Position numbers and translations under genes: made by a program. A stretch of DNA of 64,000 nucleotides from Strix aluco (lineage: Eukaryota > Chordata > Aves > Strigiformes > Strigidae): NCBI RefSeq assembly GCF_031877795.1, contig NC_133943.1, positions 11,401,001-11,465,000 on the forward strand. Reading direction: 5' to 3'. Positions 10,401-21,250 of this stretch are shown piece after piece. The notes under the pieces were generated by a model, which ran no database searches, had not been told where the DNA came from, and saw nothing but the letters and a program-made list of their open reading frames with translations. Positions within the stretch are counted from its first letter, which is position 1; each line of letters opens with the position of its first letter.

Positions 10401-13400
10401 ATTACGGGAAGCTGCAGGGGCTAAGAATTCCTATCTCCGAGGATGCCGACTGTTATAGCCTTGACCTTTTCTGCAAATACCATCCTCCCTTATAAAACTG
10501 TGGCTTGGAGTTTATTTAGAAATTCTTTTAAAATAAGAAGTCATCATCTTTGGAGAGTCTGTGAGGTTCTCCACGTAGATGGGGGTATAGCTTTTTTTAA
10601 GAGTATTCCTCCACTGGTGGAAAGTAGTGCCCTAGGGCAGTGCCACTGCAGCAAGTGTGCTGGATATGCTGCCATGCACCTCAGTGGCTCTGGTGACACC
10701 ACAGAGGTCAGCTCTGACACATGGTTCTGCAAGAGGAACCTCAACAGGGTTGAAATCAAGCCTGGATCAGCTTACATGGTGCAAGAAGAAAATGCCCCCG
10801 TGGCACAGACAGCATCAGCTTCCCCAGTGTCATTGGAAACAGCAGCTTATGGAAAGGCTAAAACCAGGCTGCATTTTAACACAGCACAGGATCAGCCCTC
10901 CGCTATCTAAGACATTATGGCACGTAATCCCCTCCATAAGCCCCACTTCCATTTCTCAAATTTTCTGCAGTTTGTATCTGCTTTTCTCTATCCCACAATC
11001 ACACCGGGCTACATTTGTCACCCATGAATAATCCTACTTACATTGCAGAGTCTCTTCCTACCCTGGAGAAAAATGCAGTGGGAGGTGTGGGGAAGCTCAG
11101 TGAAAGCTGACAGCCAGGAGAGACTGGGAAAGGCCTACAGAGAGCCTTATTTAGATGTCCTATTTTAAGATAAAATGAAGAGGAACTATGCACATTCAGC
11201 ATTTTGTTAAACTGACATGAAATCAAGCCACTACGAAATCAGTTTGCAGAGGGGTGCGGTGCACATGCTTGAAGCCTTCTTGAAAATATTTTTATTATTT
11301 ATAATTGTGGTAGCTCCTGGCTGTCAGCAAGTCCCAACCTTGGGGCTACTGATCCATATATCACAGGAGAGAGTCCTGGCCAAAAAGTGATGGAAAATTT
11401 CTGCAACTACTGATGATGATGGAAACACTGTTCTTCGCCTCCGCATGCAGGAAACAAAGTAGTGTCTACCTGGGCACTCAGCATTAACTTACTGTACAAG
11501 ATCCTTCTGAACAGGAATCGCAGGAATTACGTGTTTTTCTCTCAGATCTACTACCTACACTTGCTGGTCCGAAAGCTAACACTAATTGATGATGAGTCTG
11601 CAGAAGCCCATTAAAAGCATTTTGACCTGTACAAAAAGAGGGAGTTAAAGCAGCCAGGCTGCCTTGGAGGGGGCAGAGGATGCCCAGGGAAGCTGAAACT
11701 GCTCTGCAGCAAGGAAGGGCTCCTGAGGGTCTGGGCAGCCCATGACAGCAGCTGGCTGACTCTGCAGATTCCTGGAAGAGGAGATGTATTTTGTGGCTAT
11801 CTGCATTACATGGACTGGTGAAAGCTGGCCACAGCTGACAATCCAGGACCGGGGAATGAGTCTTGCATAATAATTAAAGGCCCAATCTTGGGTTCACCAA
11901 AGCCTCTGGTAAAACGTCTTATTGATAATAGTAGGACATTAGGATTAGGCTCCTGCTGGAGCTGGGAATCACTGAAGCTTTCCTGACTACATAGGCTTAT
12001 CAGGAATAGTCTTAACAAAATCAGAAAATAGATGAGGCTGAAAATAATCTGTTCTCAAACATCCCACATTCAGAAATGGCTGGATCTGAGGCACAGGGTT
12101 TTTTTGCAGCACTCCCTAAGCATAGACCATTTGCAAACTGTGGAAGAGCAGGCAACCCATAATGTCTTTCAACAGCATCCAGAATGGTACGACACTTTAA
12201 ATACGACAAAGATAAGACTTGAATGCTGCTTTTAAAAACCTGAAATAAATTTTACTAGGCTTTATGACATTATCTATCATATTGCTTGAATTCTGGCCAT
12301 CCTACACATAATGGCCTCTCCCTTTCCTTCTGTTGGTCAGCTTTAGTACAGCCTGGAAAAAGTGGTCAGGCCCCCTCTTTAAAGGAGAAAAGACCAGCTA
12401 TACCCTCACAATGAAGATGGTAGCAGGATGATACCATTTCTTTGGGAAAATACAGCAATTATTCTGAGCAATAGCATAGAAGTCAAAAACTTGAAAGGTT
12501 GGAGTTAAAAGGACCAGGAGATACTACTGAGAATGTGTGATGATGCCATTTAAGCACATAAACTCATTTAGGACCTTGCTTGGAACAAGCTGTTCTTACA
12601 GTATTGCCAGACTGACTAGAAACAAGAAGAGCATTAAGGTCCAACTGACAAATAAGTTGGTCAAACCCTCTCTCATGAGACTGCCAGCCAAATTTGTAAA
12701 CACTGAAGGTCAGATAAACATACAAATGTTGCAACTTATTGGATTCACATTCCTCTGCCGATTCACCTATGTTTTCTTCTGTCAGGATTAAGGGTTTGAG
12801 TGGATGGTGGGCAGCTAACAGGAGGATCATGTTCTCTACAAGGCACAGGCAGGACAGAGAGGGCAGAGGCTGCAAATGGAAAGCCTAAGATTCATAGGAA
12901 AAAGAAACCCTAGTCCCCAAAGCAACACCCATCCTTATCTTTGAAAGAAAAATGCGAGTATTTTTCCATCTTTGCAATTTTCTCAAGGATGAGTAGTTGA
13001 GTGAACTTATCCTTCAGCAGCCATAAAACCTGCCAAGCCGTTATAAAGCAGGTACTACCACTGAGGGGTTGCTTTGGAGCAACATCAGGAGGAAGGGAGG
13101 GAATATGCTGATATGTGGCTCATCTGCAACAGGCAGGGCATGGGCCCAGCAGCCTGAAAGCAGCAACAACAGAGTGAGGCACAGTGTTGCTGGATGGACA
13201 GCTACATAAAAAGCACCCGCTAGTTTAATTCAGCAGACTCCCCCCAGCCCTCGTCCCCCGCGTGCAGACCGCATGTGGCACGTTTGTTGCAGTGAGCACG
13301 CTCTGTCCTTAGGGCTGTGACCGGCAGAAGCCACATATTCTCCAGCTGCTGCGGGATCCAAGGTTGTCCCCTGGCTGCGACTGCAGTGCCACAGGTGTAG

Positions 13401-14365
13401 CTGCACCATGGTACACTCGTAGTAACGCTTACGCAACCCAGGCTCTAATACGCTCGATAACACACACCCCCACAAACACAGCTTACTCCTCTGGCTTAAA
13501 TAGAGCAGGGCCAGGCTTAGTGACTCTGCAGCCATGTGACACAAGGGCTGGTGCCCCCAATATGGTATCTGGTATTGGATAAATCAAAAATAATTCTGAT
13601 TGCAATCTCACAACCCACCAAAATCACTGCAGAAGCATAAAGCTGTCTCCAAACTGTATGCCTCCACTGACCAAAATAAAAGTATGTTGATGTGATTCAT
13701 CTCAGCTGGATGTATGTTACTATGCAAGTGCACAGAGTCAGCGGGGTCTGTGATATCTGTGGCATCAGCTCACAGGTTACAGTAACAGAGAGTGCAATTA
13801 GCTAAAATGCTGCTACTGGCTACAATACCCTTGTCCTAAATTCATATGAAAATGGCAACATAGGATTTAGAGTCCAACCAGATCAGGGAAAAAGGTGGAG
13901 AAGGAAAAATAAAGACATAGAAACATCAGTTGTTATCCATAGGACCATGCTGATTCCCACTCAGTCCTGCCTGCAAATGGTGCAAATCTGGAGCAAAACC
14001 AGGCAGAGAAGGAGAGAGAATACATCACTAGTCATCCCTGCACCTGCCCTGAAGGCTGGCTTTATTAAATGGTCAGTGAGGCACCAATTCCCTGCAAGTC
14101 TAGGTTTTTTCTTCTGATTATGACCAATTGCCATTAGTTTAATTTCAGTATCTCTATACCTAATATCTGACTGCAACCTGACAGATACCTAACAATGGCA
14201 ACTATGTCTCTAAGGTATTGAGAAGCAAGAGAGAAAGAAGATACGCAAGTAAGAAGGTCATCTGTGCTATGTGTGGCCCTGCTGCTAAGCTTGTCCTGCA
14301 ATTCAGATGCTTTCAAGCTACAGAAAAGTAAGGAATTAGGGTTTATTCCTGTTACAGAACTGTAT
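7433..14365. other. Intergenic, STC2 to GGAA satellite; no gene seen
   Basis: About 6.9 kb of mixed-composition DNA. Open frames are short and unlike known proteins; the longest, 155 codons at 10443-10910, has no recognisable motif. A short GC-rich patch lies at about 7500-7700. A motif-rich AT block at 8215-8560 is listed separately. I see no RNA gene and no clear transposon. Confidence 0.7.
8215..8560. promoter_or_regulatory. Candidate conserved non-coding block downstream of STC2
   Basis: The block is AT-rich and non-repetitive, with TGATAA (WGATAR) at 8231-8236, a TTAATTAA-type homeodomain core near 8304-8312, and several TAAT/ATTA cores around 8349-8370. Such mixtures are typical of developmental enhancers. 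It lies about 29.5 kb upstream of the NKX2-5 start codon. Conservation was not tested. Confidence 0.3.
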
Positions 14366-14879
14366 AAGGAAGGAAGGAAGGAAGGAAGGAAGGAAGGAAG
14401 GAAGGAAGGAAGGAAGGAAGGAAGGAAGGAAGGAAGGAAGGAAGGAAGGAAGGAAGGAAGGAAGGAAGGAAGGAAGGAAGGAAGGAAGGAAGGGAGAAAG
14501 AAAGAGAGAAAGAAAGAGAGAAAGAAAGAAAGAGAGGAAGGAAGGAAGGAAGGAAGGAAGGAAGGAAGGAAGGAAGGAAGGAAGGAAGGAAGGAAGGAAG
14601 GAAGGAAGGAAGGAAGGAAGGAAGGAAGGAAGGGAGGAAGGAAGGGAGGAAGGGAGGGAGGGAGGGAGGGAGGGAGGGAGGAAGGGAGGAAGGGAGGGAG
14701 GAAGGGAGGAAGGGAGGAAGGGAGGAAGGGAGGAAGGGAGGAAGGGAGGAAGGGAGGAAGGGAGGAAGGGAGGAAGGAAGGAAGGAAGGAAGGAAGGAAG
14801 GAAGGAAGGAAGGAAGGAAGGAAGGAAGGAAGGAAGGAAGGAAGGAAGGAAGGAAGGAAGGAAGGAAAAGAAAGAAAGG
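14366..14879. repeat. Compound (GGAA)n/(GGGA)n purine microsatellite, about 514 bp
   Basis: Pure AAGG/GGAA units run from 14366 to about 14492. A GAAA/GAGA section follows to about 14536, then GGAA again to about 14632. Next comes a mixed GGGA/GGAA section to about 14772, and GGAA again to about 14867, ending in AAAG units. The + strand is entirely purine. Frames translate as Lys/Glu/Gly repeats on + and Phe/Leu/Pro/Ser repeats on -; these are not genes. The block order suggests local duplication and point-mutated units spread by slippage. Confidence 0.98.
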
Positions 14880-15657
14880 TATCAGAAAGGGGGGGATGCA
14901 AAGCAGGGACTGGATTAGCTGCCTTTAACTGTTTTGGTCTGTTTTTATCAGATACGCGGAACTGCCACCAAAACAAAGGCCAGGAAGAACAACCCCGCTG
15001 TCTCAAGACTCAAGAAACAGTTGCTAAAGCCCATCCATGGTGGGAAAAAAAAAGCTGTGGGAGCATTTGCCAACATCTTCACATCACTAGTCAGGAACTG
15101 CGCAATCAGCCAGGAGAAGGTGGGTGGATCAGCCCAACATTAACAAGCCCAGCTGGCTCTGCCTTGCACCCTTCTCAATAGTTTCCAAAGACAGGGCAAC
15201 GATTTACCATAAAGAGGCCCTGGGGTACTGACGCGTTATTTTATTTCTGGCTTTGAACTTCAGAAACATCCAGGATTCATGGACGTGAGCCGTTGCTCAC
15301 ACCAGGTGAATTTACCCAGGGTCTCTGTTTCAGCCATACAACCGTTGGAAAGCTTCAGTGCCTGCTTTCCATCTGACAGCAGCACAGCTGAACAAGAGGG
15401 ATGCAAAACTAATCGTACGGAGAAGGGAGCCAAAAAGGGATTCCAACAACATGAAAACCAGAGGGAAATGCCAGAGTCATGCTATCTGCGATCAGTATCT
15501 GTGACCCTTCATTTTCCAAGAAGTAGCATGATAAGGCAGCTCTGTCCAGGTGAAAGATATCAGCAGGGCTAATTGTAGCTGAGCAGACCGATTCTCATGG
15601 CAATGCTGTTATCGCCCTGGATTCCAGCTCCCAGCGGCTGCTGTCACTGCTCATAAT

Positions 15658-15830
15658 ATCCAGCAGCAAGAGAGGAAAGAGCAGCAAGAAAGGAAGAGAA
15701 AAGGGGAAAAAGGAGAGAGGAAAAATTAAGAAGAAAGAAACAGAGGGAAATAACAAACAGAAGGGAAAGTGTAAGAATAGTCAAAAAAAAAAGGGAAGGA
15801 ACAGAGAAGATATGGAACAAAGCAAAGGCA
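15658..15830. repeat. Degenerate polypurine tract
   Basis: A/G-rich sequence with few pyrimidines on the + strand, built from variable AGGAAAGAG-, GGGAAAAAGG- and AAGAAAGAAA-type words. It lies under 1 kb after the GGAA satellite and has the same strand polarity, so the two may be remnants of one formerly larger purine domain. Confidence 0.7.
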
Positions 15831-18351
15831 AATGGGAACCCTTAGCTGCTCCACAATTTCCTCTTAAAGGAGTTTCAAGAAAGTAGAGCTGATGGCAGAA
15901 ATTGCTCACTGTGGGTGGATGGCAAGAGAAAAACTCAGCTCGTCCCTTCCCTGAGGAGGTACATCTTCTGCAAGGAGAGACCAGGCAGACATGGAAGACA
16001 AGAGAGACTAAAGAAATTACTGGAGACCATACCCCTCCGCTGACTCTGCTGGCTGCCTGCTGCATGTAGAAGGCTCAAGAAGTTTAAAAAAATGTAATAA
16101 AAAAGGGAAGAGTACTACTAATGAGCTGCTAATGAGGCTTAGCCTGTGCATACAGCATAGAACAGAAGGGAGGCTGCTCTGGACCCTCAAAACTCTGCCC
16201 CAAGAGCAAGGGGATGTGCTTGTCCAGGAGGAAGGGATGGGAAGGGAAGAGACAAGCCAAAATAATGATAACTTTGTGTCCACTGCCACCACATCGCCTG
16301 CTATTCCTGCACCCATACACCAATTTTCTGGTCCCCCCTGCCCATCCCTTATAGTGCCCTACTCAATTTCCAGAGTTTGGACAGCCTCAGCTTCAAATAA
16401 ACATGAGTTCTGGGCAAGCTGGCCCCGCATGGTCCCCAAGCCATGCCCTGCGCACACCGGGAGTCTGCTGTGCCCATGCTCAGCCAGCTGGACCTGTCAG
16501 ACCTGCTGAGGTTGCCAGGTGGGTCTGGGTCACATAATTACTACTCTTGCTATTCCTCCTCGGATCCAGGTAAATACATGGTACGAGAGTCCATGGACCA
16601 AGGAGATGACACTCAAAACAGCCACAGCAACGGATGAAAGGAGCAGTGAGGAGTCTTTCTCAAGAACATGCAGTAGAACAACAGCAGTGTCTAGTGCAAG
16701 ATGGAAGGGGGTTGTTGCCAAAATATAGGTGTCAGGAGCCAGCAGAGATGTGCTAATTATCCAAGACATCCACCCAGGGCTGGCAGGTATGACCCAGGAC
16801 CTCCTGGAGCAGCAGTTGGAGGCCAAATAGGACAACTAAGTTTGCCAAATTTACTACAGGCTTATTCTAAGAGCAGCACCTGGTGCCCCAGGCCAGGCTG
16901 TCTCTCCACACAAGGATTCAACTCTCTGCGCTGGGGAAACACCTCCAGCTGGTATTTGGAAGCAAAGTCATGTGGGCTCTGAGGAAAAAGGTCCGAACCC
17001 CTCACAACTCTTAGGGCCGTGTGCTTGAGGAATAAATGTCATGAGGATGAGAATAGAAAATAAGACGTTGTACCCAGTCAAGCCCAATTCCATCAACAAA
17101 ACCAGTATCAGTCTAAAAGCAACCTGCTGGGTTATATATAGTCAGCCAGCGGGTGCTCTCAGTGTAGATAAACATTAACTTATTAAATTTTATTTTTTCA
17201 TTTCACCTACATACATTTTAAATGACACTAGAAATAGAATCAAACTTAGACAATAATCTGTTGAAATCCTTTGCACTATAGAGAAAAATTGCACAAATCA
17301 TACATGATGACAGTATTTTAAAGGAAAGTCAGACTGCTGAAATGGTGGAAGCCACAGACCACAACCAGAATGTGTCAAAAAGCTCAACAAGCTTTTGATG
17401 AAAATAACTTTTACTGCAAGTATGGAAAAAACAATCAAAATTGTTCATTCCAACTTATTCAATCAGTTTGATTGAGCTACTTCATCATTCAGATGTTAAT
17501 TAATGACTTGAAAAGCAGGAAAATTTATTTTCCTCTTCTAGTCATGAAAAAGTATTTCAGAATGCATTCTGCTAGTACTAAAACCTTGAAGACCCTGACC
17601 AAGAAACATACCTCATTTAACTCACTACTTAAAAATAACCTTAATACATCAGCTACATGCAGAACAGGCCTCTATATACTTATTTGGGTTTTCATATGTA
17701 TTTGGTACATTAGACAGTTTCATTTAGATAATAATTCCTTTTCATGATTTCTTTTCTGAATTCCCATTTCAATCCTGATGAATTTTAACATAAATCACAA
17801 AAGAAAACCAAGTCTGGCCAAAAAAAAAGAAAAAAAAAAAAAGAAACCCCCCCAAAAATATTATATGCATCATTTTCCTACATAATAAAGTCTCCTCCCG
17901 AAAATCTGAATAAATGTATGATAAGCTGTATAACTGTGTAAGTAAATGTGTACAGGTATGGCAAAAACCAGAACAAATGTAGTGCAAGGCTGTATTTAGG
18001 GCTCTGACCTACATCCTCTGGTCAACCACAGCAGACCAGTTTAAGATGCCCAGAGGATTTTGCTGTGGCTTGTTGATGGTCACCACTCCTGAAGCAAAAC
18101 TGGCATCATGGGACACACACCTCCATTTCAGGAATTCCAGAAAGGAGTTTGTTACATCAGTTTAAGCCATCAACAAAGGTCAGTTTGCTCCCAAAAAAAC
18201 AAGCTATTGGGCTGGAGAACTGGAAGGGCAGTTCATCCTGTCCGAGAACACAAGATGGGGAACTGGGGGCAGTAGTGTCTTAAACTGCTGCCACTAGATT
18301 CACCAGAGCAGATTAGCCAGAAAGTCTAACTGCAAACAGTCCCAACAGTGT

Positions 18352-18378
18352 GAACCAGGATCTCTGCAATCCTGGTTC
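18352..18378. repeat. Perfect 10-bp inverted repeat with 7-nt loop
   Basis: GAACCAGGAT at 18352-18361 and ATCCTGGTTC at 18369-18378 flank CTCTGCA. Pairing stops at a T-T mismatch on the outside. One or so such stems is expected by chance in a window of this size, so no function is claimed. Confidence 0.6.
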
Positions 18379-20984
18379 TGCAGCCTACATCTGTCTGGGA
18401 CAGGACTGGGCTTCACGACGTGAACACCTTGATTTAAAGCATGACAATGTGAGTGATCTTAATCACTCAGATATATACCAACCCACCATGCTCAAGCCAA
18501 AGCCGCCCTTCTCCTGTGCACGAAGCAGAAAAAGGCACAACAATACAGCATAGGCAGATAAGGAATTTCCACCCGTATTGCCCTGACAGCCCCATATCTG
18601 TGGAGCAGGCAGGACGTAGAGGGATTACCAGTCAGTCTGTTTTCCCTGGGCAGGAAGGATCAGTGCAGGTTAGATGCAACCCACAGCCCAGCCCAGCGTT
18701 GTCGGGGCTCCCCAGCCTCCTTCACTCTGCCCTACCAGGTCCCCCCCATGCTGCCAGCAGCTCCTGCACTCGCTCACAGCCATAAGCACAGACTTTGCAG
18801 GGAACACCCTGTCCTCCAGCAGCAATGCCTACTGCCACACTGGCTCTGAGACCCAGCAGCTCTTGCAGAGCCACATTTCCCTATTCTGCAGCACCATCTT
18901 GCAGCAAGAGGGAGGAAAGCACCTTCACAGACAACAGCACATGGAGGTGGACCTGAAGGACACCAGCAGTCTGGACTGCAGTTGTAACCAGCAGCAAACC
19001 AGACAATAGATGAAAGATTTTGATTAGGGATGGAAAGTTATGGCCTCTAGCATCCCAGACAAACCCCAGCATCAGTGGGGTTTGGAATAGTTTGCAGGAT
19101 TCACTATTTTATTGTTAAACTCTTCTGCCCTCACAGCCCCTTTTCTGCCTACCTCCCTTGCTGGTGGCTGCTTTTCACCCACCTAAACCAAGGTATATGC
19201 TAAATTCTCTGCTTGAACCTCCCCATGAGCATTGCTCCCAGCATAGTCCTCCAGCAGCCACCAACCTCCCCCGTACCGGCACAGCCACATCCATGACAGA
19301 AAGGCAACAAGTGTGACTTGTCCACAGAAAGGCGGCAGCAGGAATCTAAAAAGTGTAATATGTCCCCATAACCTCTAAAATATTGTGTCCCAGTCCCAGA
19401 TTTTCCACACTGTCTCCCACGCAGTTTTAGAGCATTGGGGAGAGCAAAAGATGTGACTGAAACCGTAGCAGCAACAGCAAAAAGACCCTTTACACCCTTT
19501 TGCCTCCCACTGCTTAGGCAATATCAGACGTGACGAAAATGGGAGAGGACACAGAGCGTGTGGAGGTGTTTGCTTCAGATTTTCAATTTGTTTGATAACA
19601 CTCTTAGTTAGGTCTCCTCACTTCTGGAGACAAACTCAGCTTTCTCCTGTCAGCATCTAGATTTCTCAGATAACTCTGAGAATAACAGCAGAGGAGGTGC
19701 AAGTACTTAAAATAGGAAAAATATTAATTTAGAACCACCAAAAAATGGCCAGTGGGATCTGAAACAGTGGAAAGTTGATATTAACTTTAACTAAGATTTA
19801 ACTGATTATTTCAAGAGCCTTTTTAGTAAAATAAATGAAAATTTAAGAAGGCTATTTCCAGGAAAGTTACATTTAGACCATTTGTGACATTACTTCTGAA
19901 GCTAGTTGCATTTTTTAATGAGAAAAATAATCCAAATGGACCAAAACTATTTATTGCCAAGACATCAGATTTTTTAATTCTGCGGTAAAAGAAGAGTGGA
20001 GTGGCATGCAGCTGGCGAACAGGGCGAAGCTCATCCTCCTGCACACTGCAGGGTGCATTTTTCCCTTTGTGTCAGTCAGTGTGAGTGCACATGAAAACTT
20101 AATTCTATTGCAGAAAAAACCTGAGATCTTAACCAGAGGAGGGCTGAGAACAGCCACCACGTTGTGAGTTGAGTCTGGAAGGCGAAGCTTCCCCTGCTTT
20201 TGGCAACACCAACTTTTCCCACAAAGCCATGGCTTGGATTTGTACACAGCAGTGGGAAAGGAGTATAAACTGCTTCTAAACTCAGTGGGTTGTACAGGCC
20301 ACAGATTATGGTCAGGATTACCAAAGTTATGTACATTTTCTCAAATTATTGGGTTTTAGGGGTTTTTTGTTCCTGTGTCCTTTTTATTCGCAGAGTCTCT
20401 TGTGCTCTGAACTCTGCCTGTCCCGGCTCCCGCTGGACGTGCAGCTCCCAAATCTGCTTCAGTCTTTCCCGATATCCCTAGTCCTCATCCTCCCCTCCCT
20501 GCAGTACCTTTCTGTTCTCACTTGAAGGCAACCTTGCACCGCACACGTCCACAAAATCCACCGGCCTGGGAGAGCACCGGAGCTGCTTCACCCAACAGAC
20601 ACCCCACCTCGCAGGTGGAAAGAGGCTGAGCTCCAGCCGCAGAGAAACAGCTTAATTGTTCTTAAAAGGTTTGTTTCATCAACATTTGCACACTGCTGAC
20701 TTTTTATTTAAGCTCCTCTAAATGTGATTTCACCGCTCTCCAATCACAGTCTTGTAAAGTGCAGGGAAGAGACGATCTGCAGCTGCGCGGGGTGCACGCA
20801 CATCCCTGGGTGATGCCTCAGTGCTCGCGGCCTGTTTTGGCTCTTCTCTTCACCAAAAGCATCAACGGTGGTCACAGTTAATAGCAGGGACAGAGTGGGA
20901 GCTCAATTTTAAGCAGGGACAGAACAAGCTGGAAAGTATGTAGATAAGAGTGATATTTCCTAATCGGCTGTCCCCGAGGAATTT

Positions 20985-21250
20985 TATCCTTGGAAACTTG
21001 TGCAGCCAGTTATCTCAGCCATTAGTGAACTTGTGAGGGACAGGTGAGATACCAGCAGACGGGCAAAGGGCAAAGGTAGTATCTCTCTTCAAAAGCAGGG
21101 GACGGGAGGAACCAGCCAGTTATAGACCTATCTGCCTAACTGTGATGCAGGAAAAATACTGGGAGAAATAAGTACCTGAAAAAACCCAAGATGAATAGCA
21201 GGACCTACAGACTGGTCAGTAGCAAGTGGTACAACATGGCAATGTGTTTT
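20985..21250 (+). repeat. Eroded non-LTR retrotransposon (CR1-like) reverse-transcriptase remnant
   Basis: Frame from 21043 reads GEIPADGQRAKVVSLF and, after KSRGREEPAS, YRPICLT at about 21121-21141. This matches the order of the CR1-family reverse-transcriptase fingers/palm region: a P-x-D-W-R-like start, then V-V-P-x-F-K, then Y-R-P-x-S-L. The Trp is replaced, a stop codon lies just upstream at 21034, and the match decays past about 21240. This is an ancient, dead fragment on the + strand. No ends or target-site duplications are visible. Its exact family is uncertain. Confidence 0.6.

Noticed and set aside
10443-10910. 155-codon frame on the + strand
   Set aside because: No motif or family resemblance; an overlapping 124-codon frame exists in another phase, as expected by chance.
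14134-15181. 290- and 305-codon frames across the GGAA satellite
   Set aside because: They are translations of the repeat (Phe-Leu-Pro-Ser and Lys-Glu-Gly-Arg runs) with no coding signal on either side.
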